From positions 1 through 64,000 of the forward strand of contig JAFLDB010000006.1 of assembly GCA_017302615.1 (NCBI GenBank): a stretch of 64,000 nucleotides of DNA, read 5' to 3'. The notes under the pieces are model-generated. The model had not been told where the DNA came from. It did no database searches and worked only from the letters and a program-made list of their open reading frames with translations. How positions within the stretch are numbered: the first letter of the stretch is position 1; the number at the start of each line of letters is the position of its first letter. A program made the position numbers and the translations under genes. The stretch is from Sphingomonadales bacterium. GTDB lineage: Bacteria; Pseudomonadota; Alphaproteobacteria; Sphingomonadales; Sphingomonadaceae. Shown here one piece after another: positions 21,861-31,350 of the stretch.

Positions 21861-22934
21861 ATGAGCGAGAGCGAAAGCCCGAAGCGGGGCAGAAGAAAGA
21901 CCCCGGACAAACCGGCAGCGAGCGAGGCGCAAGCCCCCGAAACCGGTACGCAAGCGCCTGCCCCGGCGGCCGAGCCGAGCCCGCCGGCCGAACCGGAGCC
22001 GCCCCGCAACCCGTGGTTGCCACCGGCCGAGGACAGCCCCGGCCAGCGCCGTTCGGCCAGCATGGACGACCTGCTGCGCAGCCGCCGTCCGCTGCCGCGC
22101 GGGCCGGTGAAGCCGGGTTCCGGCGCGATCCTGGGCATTGCCATGGTCGGGGTGCTGTCGGCCTGGCTGCTCTCCACCTCGATCCACGTCCTGGCCCAGG
22201 GCGAACGCGGGGTGGTCACCACTTTCGGACGCTATGCCGGCACGATCGGGCCGGGCCTGACCCTGACTCTGCCCTGGCCGATCCAGGCCGTGACCCGGCG
22301 CGAGGTGGGCAAGGAGCTGGTCACCCTGCTGCCCGACAAGGAAGCCGAGACCCTGATGCTGACCCGTGACGGTGAACTGATCGACGTGCGCCTGCAGGTG
22401 CGCTGGCGGATCGGCGACCTTCGCCAGTTCACTTATGCCCTGCCCGATGGCGAAGCGGCGCTGCGTCGCCTGGCCGACAGCGCGATCCGCGGGGCCGTGG
22501 CCGAAATGACCTTCGACGATCTGCGCGGCGGCAAGCGTCAGGCCGAACTGCAGCAGCGCGTCGCCCAGCGGATGCAGCGAGTGCTGGATGCCTGGAAGGC
22601 CGGGATCACCGTCTCCGGGATCGAGGTGACCGCCGCCAATCCGCCCGCCCGGCTGGCCGATACCTTCAAGAAGATCGGCACCGCGAACGAGGAAGCGCGC
22701 AAGAATCACGAGGTTGCCCTGACCTATGCCGGGCAGCTCAAATACAATGCCGAGGCCAGGGCGCGGGCGTTCGACAAGGCCTATGAACTCTACCGGATCG
22801 CCCCGGATGTCACCCGCTCACGGATCTATTACGACACGATCGAAAAGGTGCTGCGCAACAATCCGGTGGTGATCGGCGGAACGGCCACGGGGGTCAGCCT
22901 GCCCCCGCCTCCGGCCGAGAAGGGAGGGAACTGA
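21861..22934 (+). CDS. hflK: FtsH protease modulator HflK
   Basis: 357 residues from ATG 21861. The N-terminal 80 residues are Pro/Ala/Glu-rich cytoplasm-facing sequence (PRNPWLPPAEDS). One transmembrane segment follows (about 92-112, GAILGIAMVGVLSAWLLST). The SPFH/band 7 domain then begins (VLAQGERGVVTTFGRYAGTIGPGL) with the helix QLQQRVAQRMQRVLDAWKAG. Partner of HflC in a large membrane ring around FtsH that limits degradation of membrane proteins. Two bases before hflC. The upstream gap holds a TATAAC hexamer about 10 bp before the start, a possible -10. Confidence 0.93.
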   Translation: MSESESPKRGRRKTPDKPAASEAQAPETGTQAPAPAAEPSPPAEPEPPRNPWLPPAEDSPGQRRSASMDDLLRSRRPLPRGPVKPGSGAILGIAMVGVLSAWLLSTSIHVLAQGERGVVTTFGRYAGTIGPGLTLTLPWPIQAVTRREVGKELVTLLPDKEAETLMLTRDGELIDVRLQVRWRIGDLRQFTYALPDGEAALRRLADSAIRGAVAEMTFDDLRGGKRQAELQQRVAQRMQRVLDAWKAGITVSGIEVTAANPPARLADTFKKIGTANEEARKNHEVALTYAGQLKYNAEARARAFDKAYELYRIAPDVTRSRIYYDTIEKVLRNNPVVIGGTATGVSLPPPPAEKGGN

Positions 22935-22936
22935 CC

Positions 22937-23773
22937 ATGGAGCAGTTCCTGCGCGAGTACCGCGTCGGCCTTTTCGTTCTGGCCCTGCTGGCCCTGCTGG
23001 GCGGGACCAGCGTGATCATCGTCGGCGAGGACCAGCAGGCCGTGATCAAGCGGATGGGCGAGCCGCACCGCGTGATCAACCGCTTTGCCCCCGGCGATGC
23101 CAGCGGCGCGGGAATCGCCGCCAAGATCCCGCTGGCCGAACAGGTGGTCTGGCTGCCGCGCGGACTGGTGCCGTTCAGTCACGCCGGCAAGCGCCTGCGC
23201 AGCGCGGACCAGCAGTGGCTGCTGGTCGATACCGACGTGACCTACCGGATCATCGATCCCGTCAGGCTGGTCGAGACGCTGGGTTCGGCCGACAAGGTGG
23301 AGGACCAGCTGAAAGTGCTGCTGCCAGCCCTGCTGGACAGCGAGCTGGGCCAGCGCACTGCCGGTGACATCGCCCGCCCCGGAGCCGGCGGCGCCAATGC
23401 CGCGCTGCTCCAGGCACTGGACGGCAAGACCCGCCAGTACGGCATCCAGATCATCGACCTGCGGATTGCCCGCGTCAGCCTGGACGAGGCCGGACTGCAG
23501 GCGACCTATGACCGGATGCGCGAGCGGCACGAGGCTGCGGTCTTCGCGATCCAGACCGCAAGCGCCGACGATGCCGCCCGGATCACGGCCGAAGCCGAAG
23601 CCGAAGCCGCCACCCGCCTGCAGCAGAGCGCCGCCAAAGATCCCGAATTCTACGCCTTTTTCGAGGCGATGCGCCGCTATGAGCAGATGTACGGCGATCC
23701 GGATCGCAAGAACACCACCACCATCGTCCTGCCGCCCGACAGCGGCTATCTGAAGCACTTCGGTGGAAAATAG
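22937..23773 (+). CDS. hflC: FtsH protease modulator HflC
   Basis: 278 residues. Signal-anchor helix at about 10-30 (VGLFVLALLALLGGTSVIIV), then the SPFH domain (EDQQAVIKRMGEPHRV, LLVDTDVTYRIIDPVRLVET) and a C-terminal coiled coil (AARITAEAEAEAATRLQQ) ending GYLKHFGGK. It forms the HflKC complex with the product of the gene 2 bp upstream. It is followed after 82 bp by degQ, so membrane and periplasmic protein quality control are grouped in one transcript or regulon. Confidence 0.93.
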   Translation: MEQFLREYRVGLFVLALLALLGGTSVIIVGEDQQAVIKRMGEPHRVINRFAPGDASGAGIAAKIPLAEQVVWLPRGLVPFSHAGKRLRSADQQWLLVDTDVTYRIIDPVRLVETLGSADKVEDQLKVLLPALLDSELGQRTAGDIARPGAGGANAALLQALDGKTRQYGIQIIDLRIARVSLDEAGLQATYDRMRERHEAAVFAIQTASADDAARITAEAEAEAATRLQQSAAKDPEFYAFFEAMRRYEQMYGDPDRKNTTTIVLPPDSGYLKHFGGK

Positions 23774-23855
23774 CGCGTTCAATTCCCATTAAGGGGAAAT
23801 CGGCGTGAATCCGCCGGTGTGCGGTTCGTTCCGCCAAGCCAAGAGGACCAGGCAC

Positions 23856-25361
23856 GTGAAATACGCTTATGGAGTGACTTCGGCGCTGCTTCTGGGGGGC
23901 GCCGCGCTTTCCCTGATCACCGGCATCCCGGCCGGCGCGCAGGTTGCCCAGAACGAACAGGCCAGTGCCACCGCGCTGGTCCCGCGCCCCGGTGCGCCGG
24001 CCAGCTTTGCCGACCTGACCCAGCAATTGCAGCCCGCCGTGGTCAACATCGCGGTGCGCCAGCGGGTCGAGATCAAGGGCCCGCAGGCGGTCGGCCCGTT
24101 CGGCGCATTGCTGCCGGGCGGCGGTGCGCAGTCCAAGCTGGCCGAAGGCGTCGGCTCGGGCTTCATCATTTCGGCCGATGGCTACATCGTCACCAACAAC
24201 CACGTGATCAGCCTGGACCGTGAAGGTCAGGCCGACGAGGTAACCGTGCGGCTGTCCGACGGCCGCCAGTTCAAGGCGCAGATCGTCGGCCGCGACACCG
24301 AATCCGACCTTGCCGTGCTGAAGATCGACGCGCCCGCGCCGCTGCCCTTCGTGAAGTTCGGCGAAAGCGCCAAGGCCCGCGCCGGGGACTGGATCATTGC
24401 CATCGGCAACCCATTCGGGCTGGGCGGCACGGTTACGTCCGGGATCATCAGCTCGGTCAGCCGCAACACCGGCACCGGGGCCTATGACCGCTACATCCAG
24501 ACCGATGCCTCGATCAATTCGGGCAATTCCGGCGGGCCGATGTTCGACATGAACGGCAACGTGATCGGCATCAACAACTGGATCGTCGCTCCGGCCGGGG
24601 GCAACATCGGGATCGGCTTTGCCATTCCGTCCGACACTGCCCGTCCGATTGTCGAGCGGCTGAAGAACGGCCAGGCGATCGAGCGCGGCTATCTGGGCAT
24701 TTCGATCCAGCCGATGAGCGACGAGATCGCGGATTCGCTGGGCCTGCCGCACGATCGCGGCGAACTGGTGCGGCTGGTCCAGCCGAACCAGCCGGCCGCC
24801 AACGCCGGGGTCCGGGTCGGCGACATCGTGCTGAAGGTGAACAATGTGCCGGTCACTCCGGACCGCACCCTTTCCGCCATCGTCTCCGACATCGCGCCGG
24901 GCACCCGCATCCCGCTCGAAGTGCTGCGCGGCGGCAAGACCACGACGCTCTATGCCGTCGTCGCCAAGCGGCCGAGCCAGCAGGAGCTGGCCCGCAGCCT
25001 GACACCGGAGGCCAAGCCTGATCCGTTCGCCGGCCCGCAGGGCCAGGGCGAAGGCCGGGCCGAAGCCGCGCTGGGCCTGCGGATGCTGACCGTGGACAGC
25101 GATATCGCCGCCCAGCTGGGTGTGCCGGGATCGACCCGCGGGGTGGTGATTGCCGGGGTCAATCCGGCCTCGGACGCCGCCAACCGCGGCCTGCAGCGCC
25201 GCGACATCGTGGTTTCCGCCAACATGACCGAGATCCGCAGTGTCGAGGACCTCGACAAGGTGGTGGGTGCCGCCAAGTCGGCGGGCCGCCCGACGGTGAC
25301 CTTGCAGATCATGCGTCCGGGCCAGCAGGGGCTGGTCTATATCCCGGTGCGGATCGGCTGA
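23856..25361 (+). CDS. degQ: DegP/DegQ-type periplasmic serine endoprotease
   Basis: 501 residues from GTG 23856, chosen because GAGGA lies 8 bases upstream and a proper signal peptide (YAYGVTSALLLGGAALSLIT..AGA) then starts the protein. The trypsin-like domain has His in DGYIVTNNHVI, Asp in TESDLAVLKI and Ser in INSGNSGGPMFDMNG. Two PDZ domains follow (GYLGISIQPMSDEIADSLGL and LGLRMLTVDSDIAAQLGV). It degrades or refolds misfolded envelope proteins in the periplasm. DegP and DegQ cannot be separated by sequence reading alone. Follows hflKC and converges on the PBP1A gene across a strong bidirectional terminator. Confidence 0.92.
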   Translation: MKYAYGVTSALLLGGAALSLITGIPAGAQVAQNEQASATALVPRPGAPASFADLTQQLQPAVVNIAVRQRVEIKGPQAVGPFGALLPGGGAQSKLAEGVGSGFIISADGYIVTNNHVISLDREGQADEVTVRLSDGRQFKAQIVGRDTESDLAVLKIDAPAPLPFVKFGESAKARAGDWIIAIGNPFGLGGTVTSGIISSVSRNTGTGAYDRYIQTDASINSGNSGGPMFDMNGNVIGINNWIVAPAGGNIGIGFAIPSDTARPIVERLKNGQAIERGYLGISIQPMSDEIADSLGLPHDRGELVRLVQPNQPAANAGVRVGDIVLKVNNVPVTPDRTLSAIVSDIAPGTRIPLEVLRGGKTTTLYAVVAKRPSQQELARSLTPEAKPDPFAGPQGQGEGRAEAALGLRMLTVDSDIAAQLGVPGSTRGVVIAGVNPASDAANRGLQRRDIVVSANMTEIRSVEDLDKVVGAAKSAGRPTVTLQIMRPGQQGLVYIPVRIG

Positions 25362-25364
25362 TCC

Positions 25365-25401
25365 GGCCTGCCCCTTCCCGCCGCGCGGGAGGGGGCAGGC
25401 C
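25365..25401. terminator. Bidirectional terminator between degQ and the PBP1A gene
   Basis: GGCCTGCCCC (25365-25374) pairs with GGGGCAGGCC (25392-25401) and the stem continues inward through TTCCCG/CGGGA around a CCGCG loop. It fills the 42-bp gap between the convergent stops and starts 4 bp from one and ends 3 bp from the other. No T-run is obvious on either side. Confidence 0.7.
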
Positions 25402-25403
25402 CC

Positions 25404-27485
25404 TTACTGTGGACTGCTGGCCGGGGTGCGTTGGCGCCCGGTCGCCTCGTTGAGGAAATCCTCGCCCGCGGCCGGCGGCGGCACGGGGACCAGCCCGCCC
25501 TTGTCCGCCGGGCCCTTCGGGGCCGGACTATCGCCCGGCTGCTGCGGGGCGATCAGGTTGCCCTGCTCGTCGACATAGTGGTAATCCTCGGGCGCGCCGC
25601 TCATCAGCACGTCCTCTTCCCCTTCCAGCTGCCAGGCTGGCAGAGTCGCGTCGGTCTCGAACCGCTCGACCGGACGCCCGGCCACGGCGACCTTCATGTA
25701 GGAGGCAAAGGCCCGCGCCGGGGCCGTGCCGCCCTGCAGGCCGGGAACCGGACGGTCATCGTCGCGGCCCATCCACACGCCGGTCGTGACCCCGCTGGAA
25801 AAACCGACGAACCAGCCGTCCTTGTTGGCCGTGGTGGTGCCGGTCTTGCCGGCGACCGGCCGCCCGATCTGTGCCGCCCGGCCAGTGCCGATGGCCACCG
25901 CCGATTGCAGCATGTCGGTGATGCCGGTGGTGACATAGGCCGGAACCAGGGTCGGCATGTCCTTCTTCTCGCGCTGGTACAGCACTTCGCCGTCGGTGGT
26001 GGCAACCTTGGTGATGCCGTACGGCTCCACCGCCTTGCCCTTGGCGGAAATGACCGCGAAGGACCGGGTGAGGTCGATCAGCCGCACTTCGTTGGTGCCC
26101 AGCACCATCGACGGCACGGTGGAGATCGGCGTGGTGATGCCGAACCGCTTGGCGATCCCCGCTACAGCCGAAAAGCCCACTTCCTGCCCCAGCTGCGCCG
26201 CAACCGTGTTGGTCGAATAGGTGAAGGCCGTGCGCACGTCGATCTTGCCGGCGAACTGCCCGTTGGAATTGCGCGGGCTCCAGCCCTGGATCGTCACCGG
26301 TTCGTCCACCACTTCGGCATTGGGGGTATAGCCCGCTTCCAGCGCGGCGAGGTAGACGAACAGCTTCCAGGCCGAACCCGGCTGGCGCACGGCATTGATC
26401 GCGCGGTTGTAATTGGTGGTGACATAATCGGTCCCGCCAACCAGCGCGAGCACGGCCCCGTCGCGGTCCATGCTGACCAGCGCGCCTTGCGCCCCGCCGG
26501 GCACGTTGCGCTGGATCGCGTCGGTCGCGGCGGCCTGCAGGCGGACGTCCAGCGTGGTCCAGACCTCGATCGGCTGGTCGGTCTCGCCAATCAACATGTC
26601 GAGCTGCGGCAGCGCCCAGTCGGTGAAATAGCGGACCGAGTTCTGCCCGGCCTCGCGCGCGAACTCGATCTTCTTGAGGTCGGTCTTGTCCGCCTCGGCG
26701 GCGCTGACCTTGCCGTTCTCGACCATCAGGCCCAGCACCACCGTGCCGCGGCTGACGGCCGCGTCGGCATCGGCGGTGGGGGCATAGTTGGACGGGGCCT
26801 TGACCAGCCCGGCGATGATCGCCGCCTCGGGCAGCGAAATCTCGGTCGCGGGGTGGCCGAAGAACTTGCGGCTGGCGGAATCGACGCCGTAAGCGCCGCC
26901 GCCGAAATAGACCTTGTTGAGGTACAGTTCCAGGATCTGGTCCTTGGAAAACTTCCATTCCAGCGCCAGCGCCAGCACCGCCTCGCGCAGCTTGCGGGCC
27001 AGGGTCTTGCTGTTGTTGAGGAACACCGTGCGGGCCAGCTGCTGGGTGATGGTGGACCCGCCCTGGGTGAACCGGCCCTCCTGAAAGCGGACCCAGAATG
27101 ACCGGGCCAGGCCGATCGGGTCGATCCCCGGGTGGCTGTAGAACCGCCGGTCCTCGACCGAGAGCATCGCGTCCTTCATCACCTGCGGGATCTCGCGGTG
27201 GCCGACCCATTTGCCATAGCTGGGGCCAAGCGAGACCAGCTGGGTCCCGTCACGGGCGCGCACCACGATCATCTGCTCGTTCTGCTGCGACTTGATCTGT
27301 TCGAAGCTGGGCAGGTTCTGCGCGGTCAGGCCGACGGCGACCGCCAGGGCCAGTACCCCCAGCAGGGCCAGCGATCCTCCCCACACGAACAGGCGGCGAA
27401 TGAACAGGCGCAGGCCGGTTGGCGCGGGCTTGGCGGGTTTACCCCCGCGCGGCGGCTGACTGCGGCGGATGTCGGTTCTGGCCAT
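25404..27485 (-). CDS. Penicillin-binding protein 1A (bifunctional transglycosylase/transpeptidase)
   Basis: 693 residues. A basic cytoplasmic tail and one membrane anchor (about 30-55) precede the GT51 domain, with catalytic Glu in SVEDRRFYSHPGIDP, GGSTITQQLARTVFL and ELYLNKVYFGGGAYGV. The transpeptidase domain has the acyl-serine motif GSAWK (about 375), YSTNTVA (SxN) and AGKTGTT (KTG). A Pro/Gly-rich C-terminal tail ends the protein. It polymerises lipid II and crosslinks stem peptides in the periplasm and is a beta-lactam target. The large insertion domain typical of E. coli PBP1A is absent or short. Monocistronic. Confidence 0.93.
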   Translation of the reverse strand: MARTDIRRSQPPRGGKPAKPAPTGLRLFIRRLFVWGGSLALLGVLALAVAVGLTAQNLPSFEQIKSQQNEQMIVVRARDGTQLVSLGPSYGKWVGHREIPQVMKDAMLSVEDRRFYSHPGIDPIGLARSFWVRFQEGRFTQGGSTITQQLARTVFLNNSKTLARKLREAVLALALEWKFSKDQILELYLNKVYFGGGAYGVDSASRKFFGHPATEISLPEAAIIAGLVKAPSNYAPTADADAAVSRGTVVLGLMVENGKVSAAEADKTDLKKIEFAREAGQNSVRYFTDWALPQLDMLIGETDQPIEVWTTLDVRLQAAATDAIQRNVPGGAQGALVSMDRDGAVLALVGGTDYVTTNYNRAINAVRQPGSAWKLFVYLAALEAGYTPNAEVVDEPVTIQGWSPRNSNGQFAGKIDVRTAFTYSTNTVAAQLGQEVGFSAVAGIAKRFGITTPISTVPSMVLGTNEVRLIDLTRSFAVISAKGKAVEPYGITKVATTDGEVLYQREKKDMPTLVPAYVTTGITDMLQSAVAIGTGRAAQIGRPVAGKTGTTTANKDGWFVGFSSGVTTGVWMGRDDDRPVPGLQGGTAPARAFASYMKVAVAGRPVERFETDATLPAWQLEGEEDVLMSGAPEDYHYVDEQGNLIAPQQPGDSPAPKGPADKGGLVPVPPPAAGEDFLNEATGRQRTPASSPQ

Positions 27486-27652
27486 ATGGCGCGAAAGTTC
27501 CCTGCCCGGGGCCCGATGCCCCGGAAACGCGCTTGGCCTTTAGGCCATTCGCATCGCAAGGTTAATGGGGGAAATGTGAAGATCGGGTGCAGAGCGCGCA
27601 GCACCGGAAATTAAGGATTGGCTGCCAGGATTGCCGCGAAGGGAGACCTGCC

Positions 27653-28084
27653 ATGGCCCGTACCCGCCGGAAAGGCGCCTTGCGCTATCTGCTGCTGGCA
27701 ATCATCCCGCAATCGCTGTCGCGCGGGTTCGAGGCGATGGGCGACCGCGCTGTGGCAGAGGCCGGGATCGGCAACGGGGCCGGCGCGCCGTACTATATCG
27801 CGGCCCTGCTGCTTACCGTGATCGCCGGGGCGCTGTTCCTGTTTGGCCTGAAACGGCTGTTCGACCGGCTGCGCGGCAAGGATCGCAGCGATGCCGACCC
27901 GTCCGGAGAAGACCGGCCAGAGCCGCGGCCCGGAGCATTCGCCGCGCCGCAGGACTTCGATCCCGATGCCGCGCTGCAGCGGTACATGGCCAAGCGCGCG
28001 GCGGATGAAACGCCCCGGCCGGCCACCCGGATCGAACCTGCCGCTGCCCCCCGCCCGGGCGGGTTCGGGCGCAAGGGGCTGTAG
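27653..28084 (+). CDS. Small membrane protein of unknown function
   Basis: 143 residues from ATG 27653, with GGGAG 6 bases upstream. Basic start MARTRRKGALRYLLLAIIPQ, one clear membrane span at about 46-64 (YIAALLLTVIAGALFLFGL) followed by basic KRLFDRLRGKDR, and a soluble Pro/Ala-rich C-terminal half. The stretch DFDPDAALQRYMAKRA looks like a short ordered helix near the end. I do not recognise a family. It is convergent with the NfeD gene (2 bp between stops) and divergent from PBP1A across 167 bp. Confidence 0.65.
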   Translation: MARTRRKGALRYLLLAIIPQSLSRGFEAMGDRAVAEAGIGNGAGAPYYIAALLLTVIAGALFLFGLKRLFDRLRGKDRSDADPSGEDRPEPRPGAFAAPQDFDPDAALQRYMAKRAADETPRPATRIEPAAAPRPGGFGRKGL

Positions 28085-28086
28085 CT

Positions 28087-28533
28087 TCAGTTCAGGTGTT
28101 CGACCAGCAGGACCGCGCCGTCGCTGCCCGCGACCCGCATCTTCGTGCCGGGTTTGGCATCCGGCCCGCGGGCCAGCCATTCGCTGTCGCCCAGCTTGAC
28201 CCGGCCCTGCCCGGTCTCGATCGCTTCGCTGACCACCACAACCTCACCCACCGAGCGCGCGCCGCGATCGTTCATTTTGGGATCGGCGGCCTCGACCGGG
28301 TGCTGGCGCAGCCAGCGCTTGCCGGAAAAGGCCAGCACCAGCGACAGGCCGGCGAACATCAGTACCTGCAACGGCACGCCGATCGGCAGGAACCAGGCGG
28401 CAAAGCCGGTCACCAGCGCCGCCAGCGCCATCCAGATCAGGAACACGCCGGGGATGACCATCTCCCCGATCGCGAGGACCAGCCCCAGCCCGAGCCAGAG
28501 CCAGTGCATCTCGATCCCTTCGAACAGGTTCAT
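28087..28533 (-). CDS. NfeD family membrane protein
   Basis: 148 residues. Three or four hydrophobic segments in the first 75 residues ([52 protein letters not shown]), then a soluble OB-fold NfeD domain at about 85-148 ([28 protein letters not shown]). Partner of the SPFH protein encoded just upstream: the start overlaps that gene's stop as ATGA, a conserved operon pairing. The pair is thought to organise membrane microdomains and assist membrane-protein quality control. Confidence 0.9.
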   Translation of the reverse strand: MNLFEGIEMHWLWLGLGLVLAIGEMVIPGVFLIWMALAALVTGFAAWFLPIGVPLQVLMFAGLSLVLAFSGKRWLRQHPVEAADPKMNDRGARSVGEVVVVSEAIETGQGRVKLGDSEWLARGPDAKPGTKMRVAGSDGAVLLVEHLN

Positions 28534-29447
28534 CGGCCGCTCCTTTCGGACAGGGCATCCTTGACCAGTTCGCCGATCCCGCCGACCGAGCCGATCAGCT
28601 GGGTCGCCTCGACCGGGAACAGGATGGTCTTGGCATTGGGCGACGTGGCAAAGGCGGCCACGGCATCGGTGTATTTCTGCGCCACGAAGTAGTTGAGCGC
28701 CTGGGTGCCCGATGCGGCGATCGATTCCGACACCATGGTGGTGGCCTTGGCTTCGGCCTCGGCCTCGCGCTCGCGGGCTTCGGCGTCGCGGAAGGCCGCT
28801 TCCTTGCGGCCTTCGGCTTGCAGAATCTGGCTCTGCTTTTCGCCTTCGGCGCGCAGGATCTCGGCGGCGCGCATGCCCTCGGCCTCAAGGATCTGGGCGC
28901 GCTTTTCACGCTCGGCCTTCATCTGGCGGGCCATCGCGTTGGAAATGTCGGCCGGCGGACGGATGTCCTTCACTTCCACGCGGGTCAGCTTGACCCCCCA
29001 GGGCGCGGTGGCGTGATCGACCACCGAAAGCAGCCGGGCGTTGATCTCGTCACGCTTGGACAGGCTTTCGTCGAGGTCCATCGAACCCATCACCGTGCGC
29101 AGGTTGGTGGTGGTCAGCTGCATGATCGCGACATAGAGGTTCGACACCTCGTAAGCGGCCTTGCCGGCATCGAGCACCTGGAAGAACACCACCGCGTCCA
29201 CGCCGACCATGGCGTTGTCCTTGGTGATGATTTCTTGCCCCGGAATGTCCAGCACCTGTTCCATCATGTTCACCTTGTGACCGATCCGGTCGATGAACGG
29301 GATGATGATGTGAAGGCCCGGCTGGGCCGCCAGGGTGAACTTGCCGAGGCGTTCGATCGTGTAGACATAGCCCTGGCGGACCACCCGCACGCCCATCAGC
29401 AGGAAGATGAACACCAGCACGAGAATGAACAGCAGTACCTCGAACAT
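28530..29447 (-). CDS. qmcA: SPFH/stomatin-like membrane protein (QmcA-type)
   Basis: 305 residues from ATG 29447, chosen for the GGAG just upstream. A hydrophobic hairpin or anchor at about 3-20 ([17 protein letters not shown]) precedes the stomatin domain ([61 protein letters not shown]). A long Ala/Glu-rich coiled coil ([20 protein letters not shown]) follows. Forms oligomeric rings at the inner membrane. Cotranscribed with its NfeD partner. This window therefore has two SPFH systems, HflKC and QmcA-NfeD, about 5.6 kb apart. Confidence 0.88.
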   Translation of the reverse strand: MFEVLLFILVLVFIFLLMGVRVVRQGYVYTIERLGKFTLAAQPGLHIIIPFIDRIGHKVNMMEQVLDIPGQEIITKDNAMVGVDAVVFFQVLDAGKAAYEVSNLYVAIMQLTTTNLRTVMGSMDLDESLSKRDEINARLLSVVDHATAPWGVKLTRVEVKDIRPPADISNAMARQMKAEREKRAQILEAEGMRAAEILRAEGEKQSQILQAEGRKEAAFRDAEAREREAEAEAKATTMVSESIAASGTQALNYFVAQKYTDAVAAFATSPNAKTILFPVEATQLIGSVGGIGELVKDALSERSGR

Positions 29448-29550
29448 CGCGCTCTCCATGAACTTTGAATTCCAGCATGTTAGCGCGCGCCGGAACGGGA
29501 GCAAGCGAAACCGGACAGGCGCCTTAAGCCGAACGTAACCATTCCCGGCT

Positions 29551-30087
29551 ATGCGCAAGTGCATGATTCAGAACAATCCGAAGGACTGGTCGCAAGGCTT
29601 CTGGGGGTCGGAACATCCCGACACGGCCGCCCTCAGGGTCAAGAAGGACTATGTCGATGCCATGATCGCGCTGAAGCGCGAGAACATGGACCGGATCTAC
29701 GCCTATCTCACCGGCCTGCTGGAAAAGGCCAAGGAAGAGCTGGGCCACGCCCGCGGCGGCAGCAGCGACCATCGCCGCTATGCCCTGCGCCAGCACGTCG
29801 ACGAGATCGCCGCCTATCTGCGCGGCCAGGCGCTGGAAATCGAACTGCCGCCGACCTACGGCGAAAACGGCGGCGCGGCGCTGCGCGGGCATTACGTGCT
29901 GGAAGCCGTTCCGCAGTTCTTCGGCCAGGTCAAATGCGTGCTCGACCAGTGGTATGACAGCCACCTGATCGAGGTCTATGACGAGATGGTCGCGATGGTG
30001 AACCTGAAGCGCCCCGCCCCGCCACCATCGGCCCAGCGGCCGGCTGCGCCGCTGCCGGAGCGGTCAGCGCCGTCCGACCGGCCCTAG
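29551..30087 (+). CDS. Conserved-looking protein of unknown function
   Basis: 178 residues from ATG 29551 (ATG 29563 is equally possible; neither has a clear Shine-Dalgarno sequence). Mostly helical: [29 protein letters not shown] and [20 protein letters not shown], then a Trp/Tyr-containing stretch [22 protein letters not shown]. The final 30 residues are Pro/Ala-rich. There is no signal peptide, membrane segment or known motif. Codon usage matches the neighbours, so it is real. The 3' end overlaps the convergent serine hydrolase gene by 24 bp. Confidence 0.65.
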   Translation: MRKCMIQNNPKDWSQGFWGSEHPDTAALRVKKDYVDAMIALKRENMDRIYAYLTGLLEKAKEELGHARGGSSDHRRYALRQHVDEIAAYLRGQALEIELPPTYGENGGAALRGHYVLEAVPQFFGQVKCVLDQWYDSHLIEVYDEMVAMVNLKRPAPPPSAQRPAAPLPERSAPSDRP

Positions 30088-31350
30088 GTAGCCCGGCCCA
30101 TAGACCGCCGCGCGGATATCGCGGTGCAAAGTCCCGTCGAAGGGCAGCTTCTGGGCCGCAAAGATCACCACCATGTTATTGGCGGGATCGACCCAGAACA
30201 GCATCGACGGCCAGCCATCCCAGAAAAATTCCCCCACCGTGCCCCGGTTCTCCTCCGCACTTTGCGGCGGTGCCTTGCGCACGGCGAAGTTGAAGCCGAA
30301 CCCTATCGCGCCCTTGCCGGGCAGGAAGGAGCGCCGGGTGATGGCGGGATCAAGCTGGTCGGTCGTCATCAGGTCGACGGTCGCCGGCTGGAGGATCCGC
30401 ACGCCGTCCAGGCTGCCGCGCCCCAGCAGCATCCGGGCGAAGCGCAGGTAATCGTCGACGGTCGAAACCAGCCCGGATCCACCCATGGTCAGCGGCTTGC
30501 CGGCAAAGTTGGGGGCCAGCCATTCGGCATCGGCCATCGGCACCAGCGCGCCGTCCCGTTCTTCATAGATCCGCGCCAGCCTGGCCCGCGAGGCTGCGGG
30601 CGGGGTCCAGTCGGTCTGGGTCATGCCCAGCGGGCGGAAGATCGCCTGCCGCACGTAATCGGCATAGGGCCGGCCTGACAGCCGCTCGACCAGCAGCGCC
30701 TGCACATCCACCGCCGCGCTGTACTCCCACTGGCTACCCGGGTCGTGCAGCAAGGGCACCCGCCCCTGCCGCTGGCCGAACTCGGTCAGGGTGTGATCCA
30801 GCGAGAGCGGGTCTTCGGCCAGCAGGATCCGCCCGAGACTGCCCGCCGCCTCGTGGTACGTGAACCCGGCGGTGTGGCGCAGGATATCGCGCACCAGGAT
30901 CGGACGGGACGGCTGCCGCAGGATCGGCCGTCCGGCAGTATCGTCGCCGGCGTAGACCTGCACCCCGGCAAATTCCGGCAGGTGCAGTGCCAGCGGATCG
31001 TCGAGCCGGAACTTGCCCTGCTCCCACAGTTGCATCAGCGCGACCCCGGTGACCGGCTTGGTCATCGAGAAGATCTGCACCAGCGTATCGCGGGCAAAGG
31101 GGCGGCCCGCGCCGATATCGGCCATGCCGGCAGCGCGGAAATAGCGCTCGCGCCCGCCCTGCCAGATCAGCACCGATGCCCCGGCCAGCCGCCGGTCGGC
31201 GACAAAGCTCCGCAGGGTGCGGTCAATCCGCTGCGGCTCCAGGCGCAGCGGCTGGCTGGCCGGTTCCGGCAGCCGCGCGGCGATCGGCTGCGGCACGGCA
31301 GCGGCAAGCAGCGTCACCGCCAGCAACATGCCCTTCAAGCGGCGCACCAC
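30064..31350 (-). CDS. Beta-lactamase-family serine hydrolase (class C / EstB-like), exported
   Basis: 428 residues from GTG 31350; ATG 31329 gives a cleaner signal peptide (LLAVTLLAAAVPQPIAA). The beta-lactamase-related fold shows the SxxK motif in IFSMTKPVTGVALMQL and the Tyr motif YSAAVDVQ. GGSGLVSTVDDYLRFARML is the usual later block. The family contains esterases, DD-peptidases and lactamases; sequence does not tell which, and resistance should not be assumed. The start codon directly follows the stop of the dienelactone hydrolase gene (TGAGTG), so the two are coupled. Confidence 0.87.
   Translation of the reverse strand: MVRRLKGMLLAVTLLAAAVPQPIAARLPEPASQPLRLEPQRIDRTLRSFVADRRLAGASVLIWQGGRERYFRAAGMADIGAGRPFARDTLVQIFSMTKPVTGVALMQLWEQGKFRLDDPLALHLPEFAGVQVYAGDDTAGRPILRQPSRPILVRDILRHTAGFTYHEAAGSLGRILLAEDPLSLDHTLTEFGQRQGRVPLLHDPGSQWEYSAAVDVQALLVERLSGRPYADYVRQAIFRPLGMTQTDWTPPAASRARLARIYEERDGALVPMADAEWLAPNFAGKPLTMGGSGLVSTVDDYLRFARMLLGRGSLDGVRILQPATVDLMTTDQLDPAITRRSFLPGKGAIGFGFNFAVRKAPPQSAEENRGTVGEFFWDGWPSMLFWVDPANNMVVIFAAQKLPFDGTLHRDIRAAVYGPGYLGPVGRR

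Noticed and set aside
23774..23855. EcfG (general stress) promoter before degQ
   Set aside because: A GGAAAT element is there but no CGTT at the required 16-17 bp spacing.
30064..31350. Antibiotic-resistance beta-lactamase
   Set aside because: The fold is shared with esterases and peptidases; no lactamase-specific feature or context is visible.
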